39,505 nucleotides of DNA from assembly GCF_014145145.1 (NCBI RefSeq), contig NZ_JAALEA010000040.1, forward strand, positions 1 to 39,505, in the 5' to 3' direction. Origin of the DNA: Dietzia cercidiphylli. Lineage in GTDB: Bacteria; Actinomycetota; Actinomycetes; Mycobacteriales; Mycobacteriaceae. A program made the translations under genes and the position numbers. The notes under the pieces are model-generated. The model saw only the letters and a list, made by a program, of their open reading frames with translations, searched no databases and had not been told where the DNA came from. The first letter of the stretch is position 1, and each line of letters opens with the position of its first letter. Shown in pieces: positions 12,838 to 21,613 of this stretch.

Positions 12838-13062
12838 TCTCATTTCTCGCCTCGGGGCAGCACGCCGGTGTCTAGATGGGGCGACGGATCACCGAGGAGT
12901 CCGGGGGAGACGTCCGGGTGCCGATGCGGGCCGGGGATCCGCGCGAGACCTAGTGCCGCGAGGCGGGACGTCCGGCGTCTCACCTCCGAGCGAGTCCAGC
13001 CCGGTGGGCACGGCGGCGGCTGCTCGTGGCGTGGCAGTGCTGCCCGGACGCCCGCACGAGGG
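12838..13062. other. intergenic stretch without a supported gene
   Basis: About 225 bases between the tRNA terminator and the adhE control region. I found no ORF with a plausible start, no second tRNA and no repeat of the tRNA 3' end that would suggest an integration site. The frames open here are continuations of false ORFs through the tRNA. Confidence 0.5.
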
Positions 13063-13078
13063 GCTATCTGCTGATAGC
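13063..13078. promoter_or_regulatory. inverted repeat upstream of adhE
   Basis: GCTATC-TGCT-GATAGC is a perfect 6-bp inverted repeat with a 4-nt centre, lying 3 bp before the CRP/GlxR-like site and about 90 bp before adhE. Its symmetry suits a dimeric repressor or activator. I do not recognise the regulator. Confidence 0.4.
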
Positions 13079-13080
13079 GC

Positions 13081-13096
13081 CGTGATGTAGCTCACC
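13081..13096. promoter_or_regulatory. CRP/GlxR-type operator upstream of adhE
   Basis: CGTGATGTAGCTCACC contains GTGA-N6-TCAC with TA at the centre, matching 14 of 16 positions of the actinobacterial GlxR/CRP consensus TGTGANNTANNTCACA. It lies about 69 bp before the adhE start, close to TAnnnT boxes at 13103-13108 and 13128-13133. Depending on which box is used, the site would overlap the promoter (repression) or sit near -50 (activation). It suggests cAMP-dependent control by carbon status. Confidence 0.6.
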
Positions 13097-13164
13097 TGAG
13101 AGTACGGTCGGGTCACCGAGGCGGCCGTAGGGTCAGTCGGTCGTCGCCGCCATGAGGAGGCTTC

Positions 13165-15780
13165 ATGCCCGAGGTGACTCGCGATCCTGTCCCGGACTCC
13201 GGGGACTGGGCGGGCGTCGATCGTCCAGCGGTCGACGCCGCCGTCGCCGACGCCGTCGCGGCGGCCGAGGCGTTCCGTGCCCTCGACCAGCGGCAGGTCG
13301 ACACCATCGTCGAGGCGATGTCGCGGGCGGGTATCCGGGCGGCAGGGGAGCTCGCCGCCACCGCGATCGAGGAGACCGGTTTCGGGGTGTTCGAGGACAA
13401 GGTGGTCAAGAACTACGTGGCCACCGAGTTCCTCTACGACTACCTCCGGGACAAGAGATCCGTCGGAGTGATCGAGGAGGACATCTCCCGCAACATCGAG
13501 CTCGTCGCCGAGCCGATCGGGGTTGTCCTGGCGATCACGCCGGTCACCAATCCGACCTCGACCGTCCTCTACAAGGCGATCGTCGCGGCCAAGACCCGCA
13601 ACGCGGTCATCTTCCGCCCGTCGCCGATGGCCGTGCGGTCGTGTGAGCGGACCGTGGAGATCCTGCGCGAGGCGGCGGAGGCAGCCGGAATGCCGCCGGG
13701 CGCACTCCAGGTGCTCCCCGATGCCGCGCACGAGGTCACGCACTACCTGTTCACGCACCCCGGGATCGACTTCATCTGGGTGACCGGTGGGCAGAAGATC
13801 GTCGCCCTCGCCAACTCTGCCGGTAAACCCGCGCTGGGGGTGGGGCCCGGGAACGCGCCCATCTACCTGCACCGGACGGCAGACATCAAGGGCGCCGTCG
13901 TTGACATCCTCATCTCCAAGACGTTCGACGCGTCCGTCATCTGCCCCGCCGAACAGACCTGCATCATCGACGAGCCGATCTATGACGAGACGGTGGCCGA
14001 GTTCCGGCGGATGGGCGCGCACCTTCTCTCGGACGAGGAGGCCAGGGCACTGGCGGACTTCGCCTTCGGGTGCGGCGACAGGGTGAACGTGGAGGCGTTG
14101 GGCCAGCAGGCGCCCGAGTTGGCCGCGCGCGCGGGCATCACAGTTGATCCCGCAGTCAAGATCCTGCTGGCGGAACTGCCATCGGATCTGGAGGCACTCG
14201 CCGCCCACCCGTTGGTGCAGGAGAAGCTCATGCCGGTACTGGGTCTCGTCAGGTCTCCGGACTCGGCCCACGGCATCGACGCCGCCGTGCTCGTGACCGA
14301 GCACGGGGGACTCGGGCACACCTCGGCGATCTACGCGCGGGACTCCGATGTCATCGACGCGTACGGGCTGGCCGTCCGTACCGGGCGGATCCTCGTCAAC
14401 GCCCCCACCGCGGTCGGCGCGCTCGGAGGTATCTACAACAACCTGACCCCCACCTTCTCCCTGGGGTGCGGCACGTGGGGAGGCTCGAGCACGACGGAGA
14501 ACGTCAATTACATGCAGCTGCTCAACATCAAGACCGTCTCCCACCGACGCACCCCGCCCCAGTGGTTCCGTGTCCCGGCGAACACGTTCTTCAACGCGGG
14601 TGCGCTCGAGAACCTTCGCGAGGTGCCGTGCACCAGCGTGGTGGTGGTCACCGATGTGCTCAGCGAGCAGCGGGGGGTGGTCGACGAGGTGAGGCGGCAC
14701 CTGCGGGTGGAGCGGCTGCGGGTGTTCAGCGAGGTGGAACCGGAGCCGGACGAGGCCACCATCCACCGAGGTGTCGACATGCTCCGGGAGGCCGGTCCGG
14801 ACCTGCTCATCGCGATCGGCGGCGGCTCGGTGATAGACGCGGCCAAGGCGATCCGACTCTTCTACGAGCACCCGGAGGTCACCCTGGACAAGCTCGCCCT
14901 CCCGTTCCTCGATCCCCGTAAACGGATGGCGGACTATCCGCAGGAGCCCCACACCCTGCGGCTGGTGGCGGTCCCGACGACTTCCGGGACGGGATCGGAG
15001 GTGTCGCCCGCCGCGGTCATCACCGTGGGCGACCGCAAGGAGACCCTGGTCGACTACTCGCTGGTGCCGGACATGGCGATCGTCGATCCCATGCTCACGC
15101 TGTCCATGCCCCGCACCCTCACGGTCGACACGGGCGTGGACGCACTGACCCACGCGCTCGAAGCGGCGGCGTCGATCTTCGCCTCGCCCTATACCGACGC
15201 GTTCTGCGTGCAGGCCGCCCGGCTGATCTTCGACGCCCTCCCGCGGGCCTATGACCACCCGGACGATCTCGAGGCACGGACGGACATGTCCAACGCCGCC
15301 ACCCTCGCCGGCCTCGCGTTCTCCAATGCGTTCGTCGGGGTCAACCACGCCCTCGCGCACGCGGTCGGCGCCCGGTTCGGCATCGCCCACGGTCGTGCCA
15401 ACGGGATCTTCCTGCCGCACACTCTCAGATACAACGCGAGTCTGCCGAGCAAGTTCATGCCGGCACCGGGGTACTCGGCCTACATCGCGCCGGAGAAGTA
15501 CGCCCAGCTCGGCCGCGTCGTGTTCGGCGGTCGCGAGCCCGAGGAGAGCCGGCGTCGGCTCTTCGACGGAGTCGACGCGCTCCTGCGCCGTCTGGAGATT
15601 CCCCGTACGCTCGCGGAACTCGACATCGCCGAGGACAGGTTCCTCGAGGCGCTGCCGGGACTGGCGATGACCGCCTTCCAGGACCTGAGCAATCGCACCA
15701 ACCCGCGCATGCCGATGGTCGCCGAACTCACCGAGCTGCTCCGGCTCGGCTACTACGGGGAGGCCTCCGGTGCCCACTGA
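13165..15780 (+). CDS. adhE: Bifunctional acetaldehyde-CoA / alcohol dehydrogenase AdhE
   Basis: The 871-residue protein fuses two enzymes: an N-terminal CoA-acylating aldehyde dehydrogenase (acetyl-CoA to acetaldehyde) and a C-terminal iron-dependent alcohol dehydrogenase (acetaldehyde to ethanol). Catalytic Cys260 lies in SVICPAEQTC. The second half begins near residue 475 (ENLREVPCTSVVVVTD), has nucleotide-binding IAIGGGSVIDAAKA, and has iron ligands Asp659, His663, His728 and His742. The spacing of these ligands matches E. coli AdhE (D653, H657, H723, H737) to within one residue. The length is normal and no catalytic residue is missing. ATG 13165 follows AGGAGG (13155-13160). AdhE forms helical filaments (spirosomes) in other bacteria. 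It overlaps the next gene by 11 nt. A fermentative AdhE is unexpected among core genes of a largely aerobic order. Confidence 0.95.
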   Translation: MPEVTRDPVPDSGDWAGVDRPAVDAAVADAVAAAEAFRALDQRQVDTIVEAMSRAGIRAAGELAATAIEETGFGVFEDKVVKNYVATEFLYDYLRDKRSVGVIEEDISRNIELVAEPIGVVLAITPVTNPTSTVLYKAIVAAKTRNAVIFRPSPMAVRSCERTVEILREAAEAAGMPPGALQVLPDAAHEVTHYLFTHPGIDFIWVTGGQKIVALANSAGKPALGVGPGNAPIYLHRTADIKGAVVDILISKTFDASVICPAEQTCIIDEPIYDETVAEFRRMGAHLLSDEEARALADFAFGCGDRVNVEALGQQAPELAARAGITVDPAVKILLAELPSDLEALAAHPLVQEKLMPVLGLVRSPDSAHGIDAAVLVTEHGGLGHTSAIYARDSDVIDAYGLAVRTGRILVNAPTAVGALGGIYNNLTPTFSLGCGTWGGSSTTENVNYMQLLNIKTVSHRRTPPQWFRVPANTFFNAGALENLREVPCTSVVVVTDVLSEQRGVVDEVRRHLRVERLRVFSEVEPEPDEATIHRGVDMLREAGPDLLIAIGGGSVIDAAKAIRLFYEHPEVTLDKLALPFLDPRKRMADYPQEPHTLRLVAVPTTSGTGSEVSPAAVITVGDRKETLVDYSLVPDMAIVDPMLTLSMPRTLTVDTGVDALTHALEAAASIFASPYTDAFCVQAARLIFDALPRAYDHPDDLEARTDMSNAATLAGLAFSNAFVGVNHALAHAVGARFGIAHGRANGIFLPHTLRYNASLPSKFMPAPGYSAYIAPEKYAQLGRVVFGGREPEESRRRLFDGVDALLRRLEIPRTLAELDIAEDRFLEALPGLAMTAFQDLSNRTNPRMPMVAELTELLRLGYYGEASGAH

Positions 15781-16207
15781 CACCGCACACCGGACGGTCG
15801 AGATCGCCGCGCCACTGGCCACGGTCCTCGACACGATCCGCGACCTCGAGGGTCAGACGGAGTGGGTCCCCGAGATCCTCGAAGCCGAGGTCCTCGAGGT
15901 CTACGAGGACGACGGGCTGCCCGCCACCGCCAGGTTCAAGGCGTCGGCCACGGTCGGCACCGACGCCTACACCCTGACCTACGAGCACCGGGACGACGGG
16001 ATGGACTGGTCGATGGTCGAAGGCCGCCTGCAGACCGGGCAGGAGGGGGTGTACGACCTGGTGGAAACCGGCCCGGAGTCGACCTCGGTCTCGTTCCGGC
16101 TCACCATCCACCACAACCTCCCCATCCCGGGACTCCTGCGCCGACGGGTGATCAGAGGACTCGTCGACAACACGGTCAACGGACTGAGAGAGCACCTCGA
16201 ATCCTGA
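15770..16207 (+). CDS. SRPBCC-fold (polyketide cyclase/START-like) protein
   Basis: A 145-residue protein with the SRPBCC pattern: an N-terminal strand and helix VEIAAPLATVLDTIRDLEGQTEWVPEI, central beta strands (ATARFKASATVGTDAYTLTYEH), and a long C-terminal helix (LVDNTVNGLREHLE). The fold binds hydrophobic ligands in a cavity, and actinobacterial members of this kind are of unknown ligand. GTG 15770 overlaps the adhE end by 11 nt, so the two are co-translated. No signal peptide or membrane segment is visible, which points to the cytoplasm. The link to AdhE is only positional. Confidence 0.75.
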   Translation: MPTDTAHRTVEIAAPLATVLDTIRDLEGQTEWVPEILEAEVLEVYEDDGLPATARFKASATVGTDAYTLTYEHRDDGMDWSMVEGRLQTGQEGVYDLVETGPESTSVSFRLTIHHNLPIPGLLRRRVIRGLVDNTVNGLREHLES

Positions 16208-16260
16208 CGGTGTGACCTGCGCCCCCCGATGGTGGCACCGGGGAACACGGGGCCGCAGCC

Positions 16261-16266
16261 TACAGT
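16261..16266 (+). promoter_or_regulatory. candidate -10 box before the 379-residue ORF
   Basis: TACAGT fits TAnnnT and would start a transcript near 16273, giving a leader of about 60 nt for the gene at 16332. No clear -35 was found. Short-motif evidence only. Confidence 0.25.
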
Positions 16267-16331
16267 TGTAACCGGTGAGGCAGACCCGTGACACTTGACG
16301 CGCCCACGGGGCGCGGGGCGAGGAGAGGCGC

Positions 16332-17471
16332 ATGGTTGACGAGCGCACGCCGCAGACGGCCCGGGAGGGGATCGTGTCGGACGTCGACCGGATGTGTCGG
16401 GGAGTCGGTGCGGCTCCGGTCGCGGAGCTGTCCGACCGTGCCGCGCTCCTGGTCGCCTGCGGGCTGGTCGAACCGCGGATCGTCGACGTGGTGCTGGCAC
16501 GCCTCCACCGCAACCTCCCCTTCCCGTCCGTCGGCGGTTTCCACCAGGTGCGGATCATCGAGGAACAACGCCACGACCTCAGGCGCATCCTCGGCACCCC
16601 GGTCCCGTCAGTTCTCCGCGTGGCGCTGCGCACGCGCCTGGCAGACCTCGACCGGAAGTACCTCGTCCTGCGCACCGGTTTCACCCGAGGCGCGGGTGTG
16701 TTCGCGTTCCGGATCAAGGACATCCGGGTCGACCGGAGGCGCGGCGTCCATCTGGACACCGACGACCGGGGTCGGCTGTTCGACGCCCTCGCCTCCACCC
16801 CCACGATGGCGCCGGTGCCGATGGTGCCCAGGACCATCACCGAGCTGGGGACAGTGGCGGCCGCCTACGGGCAGCGCGAGATGGGGCGGGTGGTCCTGCC
16901 GCACCGTGTCCAGGCAGTGGTGGAGTCGTTGCCCTCGCTCCCACGGATCCGGGCGGACAACCGCCGACTCCCCGAGATGTACACCGCGCTGCTCATGGAG
17001 GTCGGCGGTCTGTACGACCGACTCATCCGGGCCTACGTCCGCGGCGGGCGGTCGGTGGAGGAGATCCGGTTGCAGTTCGACGCGGAGACCGAGGTGGTGG
17101 GGCTCGCCGGAGACCTCTGCCGGCTGCGGGAGACGGCGGCGACGCCGGGTGTCCCGCCCGCGCGTGACGGGTTCACCACCCTGACCGGTATGGGTGCGGC
17201 GATCGACGAGGTCTGGGCCGAGGTGGTCGAGCGGGCGGTCGCGTTCCGCGAACTGGTGGAGTCGGTGGAGACCCGCGCCGACGCCGCGGTGTCGGAGGCC
17301 GCGCGGCTCGACGACATCGCCCGCGAGCACGGTGTGAGGCCTCCGTCGACCGTGCACGCGCCCAGTCCCGCCGACCTCACGGCCGAGCACCTGGCCGCAC
17401 GCGCCGGTGACCGGATGCTCTCCACCGAGGCCATGCGCAGGCTGCGCGGACAGATCGACCCTGAGCGCTGA
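16332..17471 (+). CDS. Unrecognised 379-residue protein
   Basis: I do not recognise this family. The gene is real by several signs: AGGAG lies about 7 nt before ATG 16332, the codon bias matches its neighbours, and it fills the space between the SRPBCC gene and secA2. The protein is soluble and Arg/Val/Asp-rich, with no signal peptide, membrane segment or cysteine pair. Residues 1-110 and 190-250 look helical (for example [24 protein letters not shown]). Residues ~290-340 ([42 protein letters not shown]) form a likely coiled coil. No catalytic motif stands out. It could be a helical scaffold or regulatory protein; no function is proposed. Confidence 0.75.
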   Translation: MVDERTPQTAREGIVSDVDRMCRGVGAAPVAELSDRAALLVACGLVEPRIVDVVLARLHRNLPFPSVGGFHQVRIIEEQRHDLRRILGTPVPSVLRVALRTRLADLDRKYLVLRTGFTRGAGVFAFRIKDIRVDRRRGVHLDTDDRGRLFDALASTPTMAPVPMVPRTITELGTVAAAYGQREMGRVVLPHRVQAVVESLPSLPRIRADNRRLPEMYTALLMEVGGLYDRLIRAYVRGGRSVEEIRLQFDAETEVVGLAGDLCRLRETAATPGVPPARDGFTTLTGMGAAIDEVWAEVVERAVAFRELVESVETRADAAVSEAARLDDIAREHGVRPPSTVHAPSPADLTAEHLAARAGDRMLSTEAMRRLRGQIDPER

Positions 17472-17560
17472 CGCAGAGACCAGCGGGGTGCGCCGCCGAC
17501 CCCGTCAGCCCCTGCGTACGGTGGCATCAACTGTTCTGTAGACCGGGAAGGACTCCACGC

Positions 17561-19858
17561 GTGGGATTCGCCAACCGCTTCTGGAAGCTGATGGGCTCCA
17601 CCCAGGGCCGGGACACCTCGCGCGCGCAGAGTGCGGTCGAGGCGTCCCACGGCTTCGACGACTGGGCCTCGGGAATGGAGGACACCGAGTTCGCGGACGC
17701 CGCCCACGATCTGCAGCTCTTCGGCGAGTCCCCCGAGGACCTCGCACGATTCCTCGCCCTGGCCCGGGAGGCCGCGTCCCGGGCCGTCGGACTGAGGCCG
17801 TTCGACGTCCAGCTCCAGGGCGCACTGAGGATGTTCGCGGGGGACGTGGTGGAGATGGCGACCGGAGAGGGCAAGACCCTCTCTGGTGCGGTCGCGGCGG
17901 CCGGGTACGCACTCCAGGGGCACACCGTCCACGTGATCTCCGTCAACGACTACCTCGCGGCCCGTGACGCGCGGTGGATGGGGCCGATGTTCGAGCTCCT
18001 GGGGCTGACGGTGGGTCATGTCACCGAGTCGTCGACGCGCGAGGAACGTCGCGGTGCCTACGCCTGCGACATCACCTACGGGTCCGTCTCCGAGATCGGT
18101 TTCGACGTCCTGCGGGAGCAACTGGTCACCGATCCGGCGGACCTCATCGCGCCCACGACCGACGTCGCCCTGGTCGACGAGGCGGACTCGGTGCTCGTAG
18201 ACGAGGCGTTGGTCCCCCTGGTCCTCGCCGGGTCCACCTCCGGCGAGGCGCCCACGGGGGAGATCCTCTCCGCGGTCCGGAAGCTGCGAGCGGGCCGTCA
18301 CTACGAGACCGACTCCGAGCGGCGCAACATCTTCCTGACGGACGACGGTGCCGAGGCGATCGAGGGCGAACTGGGGATCGGGGACCTCTACGACGCGGAG
18401 CATGTCGCCACGACGCTGGTCCAGGTCAATGTCGCCCTACACGCCTGTTTCCTGCTGAGGCGGGACGTGGACTACATCGTCCGTGACGGGCGGGTCCAGC
18501 TGATCAACGCCTCGCGGGGTCGCGTCGCCGAACTGCAACGGTGGCCGGACGGACTGCAGGCGGCGGTCGAGGCCAAGGAGGGGGTCGCGGTCTCGGAGGC
18601 CGGTCAGATCCTCGACAGCATCACGGTCCAGGCGTTCATCGGCCGATACGACCGCGTGTGCGGAATGACGGGAACGGCCCTCGCGGCCGGGGCGCAGCTG
18701 CGCGAGTTCTACTCACTGGGCGTGTCCCAGATCGACCCGAACACCCCCTGCGTCCGGGTCGACGAGGCCGATCGAACGTATATCGACGTCGACAGCAAGA
18801 CCCGCGCCGTCGTCGAGCACATCGCCGCCGTCCACTCGACCGGCCAGCCGGTGCTCGTGGGTACCCACGACGTCGCGGAGTCGGAGGAACTCGCCGCACG
18901 ACTGTCCGAGAAGGGCGTGGAGTGCGTGGTGCTCAACGCCAAGAACGACGAGGAGGAGGCGGCCATCATCGCCGAGGCGGGGGACGTGGGCAACGTCACC
19001 GTCTCCACCCAGATGGCGGGCCGCGGCACGGACATCAGACTGGGTGGGTCCGACGAATCCCGCCGCGACGAGGTCGTCGAACTCGGTGGACTGCACGTGG
19101 TGGGGACCGGGCGGCACCGGACGGAGAGGCTCGACAACCAGCTGCGCGGGCGCGCCGGACGCCAGGGAGACCCCGGAAGTTCGGTGTTCTTCGCCGCGAT
19201 GGACGACCCGGTCGTGACCTCGGCCCTGGAACCCGAGAAGATCCCCACCGCGCACGACAGGATCAGCGGGCTGCTCAAGGGCAACCGTGGCCGGGACGCG
19301 GTCGACCACGCCCAGCGTGTCACCGAGGGCCAGATGCTCGCGATCCACTCCAACACCTGGCGGTACAGCCGACTCCTCGCCGAGCAACGCGCCATCCTCG
19401 CCGAGCGTAGGGCGGCCCTGTTGGTCACGGAGAAGGCGTTCGAGGAACTCACCGCGCACGATCCCGGGCGCAGCGCCGAACTCGTGGAGACGCACGGCCG
19501 TGACGCCGTGGTGCAGGGGTGCCGGGACATCATGCTGTGGCACCTCGACCGGGGCTGGGCCCGTCACCTGGAGACGATGAACGACGTCCGCGAGTCCATC
19601 CACCTCAGGGCCCTGGGGCGGGAGAACCCCCTCGACGAGTTCCACAGGATCGCGATCGATCACTTCAGGGACCTCGCCTCGGACGCGGTCCGGGAGTCCG
19701 AGACCACGTTCGCCGAGATCGAGTTCACCGATTCGGGGGTGGATCTGGTGGCCAACGCGATGGCGCGGCCCACCTCGACGTGGACGTACATGGTCCACGA
19801 CAACCCGATGGCGGCGGGTGGCAACGTCTTCTCCGGGATGATGTCGACCTTCCGATGA
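17561..19858 (+). CDS. secA2: Accessory secretion ATPase SecA2
   Basis: SecA2 is the second SecA motor of Mycobacteriales and exports a small protein subset with the SecYEG channel. The product has 765 residues, much shorter than a typical housekeeping SecA1, and lacks the C-terminal zinc-binding tail. Visible motifs are Walker A MATGEGKT (residues 99-106), DEADS (206-210), the preprotein cross-linking region, [10 protein letters not shown], and motif [18 protein letters not shown] with [15 protein letters not shown]. The helical wing and two-helix finger region ([27 protein letters not shown]-like) is present. GTG 17561 follows GGAAGGA (17546-17552) by 8 nt. Its stop overlaps pgsA2 (ATGA, 19855-19858), as in the Rv1821-Rv1822 pair. 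Confidence 0.94.
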   Translation: MGFANRFWKLMGSTQGRDTSRAQSAVEASHGFDDWASGMEDTEFADAAHDLQLFGESPEDLARFLALAREAASRAVGLRPFDVQLQGALRMFAGDVVEMATGEGKTLSGAVAAAGYALQGHTVHVISVNDYLAARDARWMGPMFELLGLTVGHVTESSTREERRGAYACDITYGSVSEIGFDVLREQLVTDPADLIAPTTDVALVDEADSVLVDEALVPLVLAGSTSGEAPTGEILSAVRKLRAGRHYETDSERRNIFLTDDGAEAIEGELGIGDLYDAEHVATTLVQVNVALHACFLLRRDVDYIVRDGRVQLINASRGRVAELQRWPDGLQAAVEAKEGVAVSEAGQILDSITVQAFIGRYDRVCGMTGTALAAGAQLREFYSLGVSQIDPNTPCVRVDEADRTYIDVDSKTRAVVEHIAAVHSTGQPVLVGTHDVAESEELAARLSEKGVECVVLNAKNDEEEAAIIAEAGDVGNVTVSTQMAGRGTDIRLGGSDESRRDEVVELGGLHVVGTGRHRTERLDNQLRGRAGRQGDPGSSVFFAAMDDPVVTSALEPEKIPTAHDRISGLLKGNRGRDAVDHAQRVTEGQMLAIHSNTWRYSRLLAEQRAILAERRAALLVTEKAFEELTAHDPGRSAELVETHGRDAVVQGCRDIMLWHLDRGWARHLETMNDVRESIHLRALGRENPLDEFHRIAIDHFRDLASDAVRESETTFAEIEFTDSGVDLVANAMARPTSTWTYMVHDNPMAAGGNVFSGMMSTFR

Positions 19859-20619
19859 GCGCGGCGCGGGAGGGAAGGCGTGAGACCGATCTGCGCGAAT
19901 GGCGGACCGGCGAGGGCAAGGTTCTCGGTGCGCGCATCCCGCAACCGCGCGACGGGCACCTCTCCGCCGCGGTGCCACCCGGTCTCGGGTACGAACCGCC
20001 GCCGCGTGACCCCCAGGTCAGCGACAGATTCTGGACGCTCCCCAACGTCATCTCGCTGGCGCGCATCGCGCTGATCCCGGTGCTCGTGGTGAGCATCCTG
20101 GTCTGGGACGACCCGCCGCTGGCGCTGTGGCTCCTCGGCGCGTTGGTCGTCTCCGACTGGCTCGACGGCAAGATCGCACGACTGTGGAACATGCGGTCCA
20201 CCTGGGGCGAGCGTCTCGACCCCCTCGCCGACCGCATCCTGGTGGCCGCTGTGCCCGTGGCCTTCGCCGTCGCCGGGTACATCCCTGTCTGGGTCGTGGC
20301 GATCCTCCTGGTCAGGGACGCGCTGTTGGTGGGGACCGTCCCCGTGTACCGCCGGAGAGGGATCGAACCGGAGGTCACCTACCTGGGCAAAGCCGCCACG
20401 TTCGCGCTGTTCTGGTCCCTTCCCCTGCTCCTCGCCGGGTTCGCGGGAGTCCCCGGCGGGGAGGGTTTCCTGATCCTCGGAGAGGCGTGCCTGTACTGGG
20501 GTGTGGGCCTCTACTCCTGGAGCGGGTCGATCTACCTGTGGCAGGCCTGGAGGATCGCGCGGTCCGTCCCCCCGCGCCGTCCCGGATCTACTGCAGTGGG
20601 GCCGTCCGGCGGTGTGTAA
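19855..20619 (+). CDS. pgsA2: CDP-alcohol phosphatidyltransferase (PgsA2-like)
   Basis: A 254-residue integral membrane enzyme of phospholipid head-group synthesis. The complete CDP-alcohol phosphotransferase motif is present: Asp101, Asp104-Gly105, Ala108-Arg109, Gly118, Asp122 and Asp126 (DWLDGKIAR then GERLDPLAD). About six hydrophobic segments run from residue 64 to 236. Residues 1-55 form a polar cytoplasmic extension. It follows secA2 with a 4-nt overlap, the position of Rv1822 (pgsA2) in M. tuberculosis. The acceptor (glycerol-3-phosphate, inositol-phosphate or another alcohol) cannot be told from the sequence. The TAA stop is also part of a -10 box for gcvH. Confidence 0.9.
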   Translation: MSAAREGRRETDLREWRTGEGKVLGARIPQPRDGHLSAAVPPGLGYEPPPRDPQVSDRFWTLPNVISLARIALIPVLVVSILVWDDPPLALWLLGALVVSDWLDGKIARLWNMRSTWGERLDPLADRILVAAVPVAFAVAGYIPVWVVAILLVRDALLVGTVPVYRRRGIEPEVTYLGKAATFALFWSLPLLLAGFAGVPGGEGFLILGEACLYWGVGLYSWSGSIYLWQAWRIARSVPPRRPGSTAVGPSGGV

Positions 20620-20622
20620 TGT
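20617..20622 (+). promoter_or_regulatory. -10 box of gcvH, sharing the pgsA2 stop codon
   Basis: TAATGT begins with the pgsA2 TAA. It ends 6 nt before ATG 20629, so the transcript 5' end should fall at or next to that ATG. The likely gcvH start lies 39 nt further on. A leaderless N-terminally extended GcvH from ATG 20629 is possible. Confidence 0.5.
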
Positions 20623-20667
20623 CGCCAGATGTACACGCCAAGTGAGCCACGCGAGAAGGGCACGTCA

Positions 20668-21072
20668 GTGAGTGACCAGAACATCCCCGACCAGCTCCGG
20701 TACACCGACGAGCACGAGTGGGTGGAGCGGGTGTCCGACACCCGAGTTCGCATCGGCATCACCGAGTACGCGCAGTCCAAGCTGGGGGACATCGTGTTCG
20801 TCCAGCTCCCGGACGTGGGCGGGGAGACCGAGTCGGGTGAGCCGTTCGGCGAGGTCGAGTCGCCCAAGAGCGTCTCCGACCTGTACGCGCCGCTCAGCGG
20901 GAAGGTCGTCGAGGTCAACACCGCCCTCGAGACCTCTCCCGAGCTGGTCAACTCCGATCCGTACGGTGAGGGGTGGATCGTCGTCCTCGAGATCCCGGAC
21001 GTCGACGATCTGGAGACGCAGCTCGAGCAGACGCTGGACTCGGACGGATACGCCAAGATCACGGAGGGCTGA
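20668..21072 (+). CDS. gcvH: Glycine cleavage system H protein
   Basis: GcvH shuttles the methylamine intermediate on a lipoyl arm between GcvP, GcvT and the lipoamide dehydrogenase. The 134-residue protein has the H-protein start LRYTDEHEWVE and the lipoylation site Lys67 in EVESPKSVSDLYAP, followed by GKVVEVN and NSDPYGEGWIV. GTG 20668 is chosen because GAGAAGGG (20653-20660) lies 7 nt upstream and the resulting N-terminus (VSDQNIPDQLRY) matches known GcvH proteins. ATG 20629 would add 13 residues. gcvP lies 3 kb downstream, and I see no gcvT in the window, so the system is split. Confidence 0.94.
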   Translation: MSDQNIPDQLRYTDEHEWVERVSDTRVRIGITEYAQSKLGDIVFVQLPDVGGETESGEPFGEVESPKSVSDLYAPLSGKVVEVNTALETSPELVNSDPYGEGWIVVLEIPDVDDLETQLEQTLDSDGYAKITEG

Positions 21073-21080
21073 GGGGTAGG

Positions 21081-21110
21081 GACCGCCCCCGGCCCCGCGC
21101 CCGGGCGGTC
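21081..21110 (+). terminator. GC-rich hairpin between gcvH and garA
   Basis: GACCGCCC (21081-21088) pairs with GGGCGGTC (21103-21110) around a 14-nt GC-rich loop, starting 8 nt after the gcvH stop. No T-run follows, so it may terminate weakly or protect the gcvH 3' end. A garA -10 box starts 6 nt later. Confidence 0.5.
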
Positions 21111-21115
21111 CGACA

Positions 21116-21121
21116 TAGAAT
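21116..21121 (+). promoter_or_regulatory. -10 box of garA
   Basis: TAGAAT matches TATAAT at five of six positions and would start transcription near 21128, giving a leader of about 48 nt for garA. It lies just after the gcvH hairpin, so garA can be expressed independently. Confidence 0.5.
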
Positions 21122-21175
21122 CGCAGGCACCGCATGGTGAGCCCCACGCCCGGGCTCGGACGAGGAGAGACGAAC

Positions 21176-21613
21176 GTGACCGAGAACAAGAACATGCCCG
21201 AGGCGACCGCCGAGACCACCTCGGTGTTCCGCGCGGAGCTTCTCAACGAGTCCGATCAGCAGGCGGCTCAGTCCGAGCCCACCGTCACCGGTGTCGAGGG
21301 ACTGCCCGAGGGGCAGGCGCTCCTGGTGGTCAAGCGAGGGCCCAACGCGGGCTCCCGTTTTCTCCTGGACCAGGCAACCACGTCGGCCGGCCGTCATCCG
21401 GACAGCGACATCTTTCTCGATGACGTCACCGTGAGTCGTCGTCACGCGGAGTTCCGGAGCGAGGGCGGTACCTTCAACGTCGTCGACGTCGGATCCCTGA
21501 ACGGGACGTACGTCAACCGTGAGCCCGTGGACTCCGCCTCGCTGTCGAACGGCGACGAGGTGCAGATCGGCAAGTTCCGCCTCGTCTTCCTGACGGGTAC
21601 GCCCGGGCAGTGA
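21176..21613 (+). CDS. garA: GarA, FHA-domain phospho-switch of glutamate and 2-oxoglutarate metabolism
   Basis: GarA (OdhI in corynebacteria) binds and regulates 2-oxoglutarate dehydrogenase and glutamate dehydrogenase, and is turned off when PknB/PknG-type kinases phosphorylate it. The 145-residue protein has the N-terminal phospho-threonine motif ETTSVFR, with Thr14 and Thr15 as the expected sites. A complete FHA domain follows, with GRHPDSDIFL, VSRRHAEF and GSLNGTYVN, the residues that bind phospho-threonine. GTG 21176 follows GAGGAG (21162-21167) by 8 nt; GTG 21134 would add 14 residues without a ribosome site. Its stop overlaps the next gene (GTGA, 21610-21613). The self-interaction of phospho-Thr with the FHA domain is known from homologues. 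Confidence 0.95.
   Translation: MTENKNMPEATAETTSVFRAELLNESDQQAAQSEPTVTGVEGLPEGQALLVVKRGPNAGSRFLLDQATTSAGRHPDSDIFLDDVTVSRRHAEFRSEGGTFNVVDVGSLNGTYVNREPVDSASLSNGDEVQIGKFRLVFLTGTPGQ

Noticed and set aside
12889-15834. 981-residue minus-strand open frame opposite adhE
   Set aside because: Same reason: it mirrors adhE, has no recognisable domain and no ribosome site.
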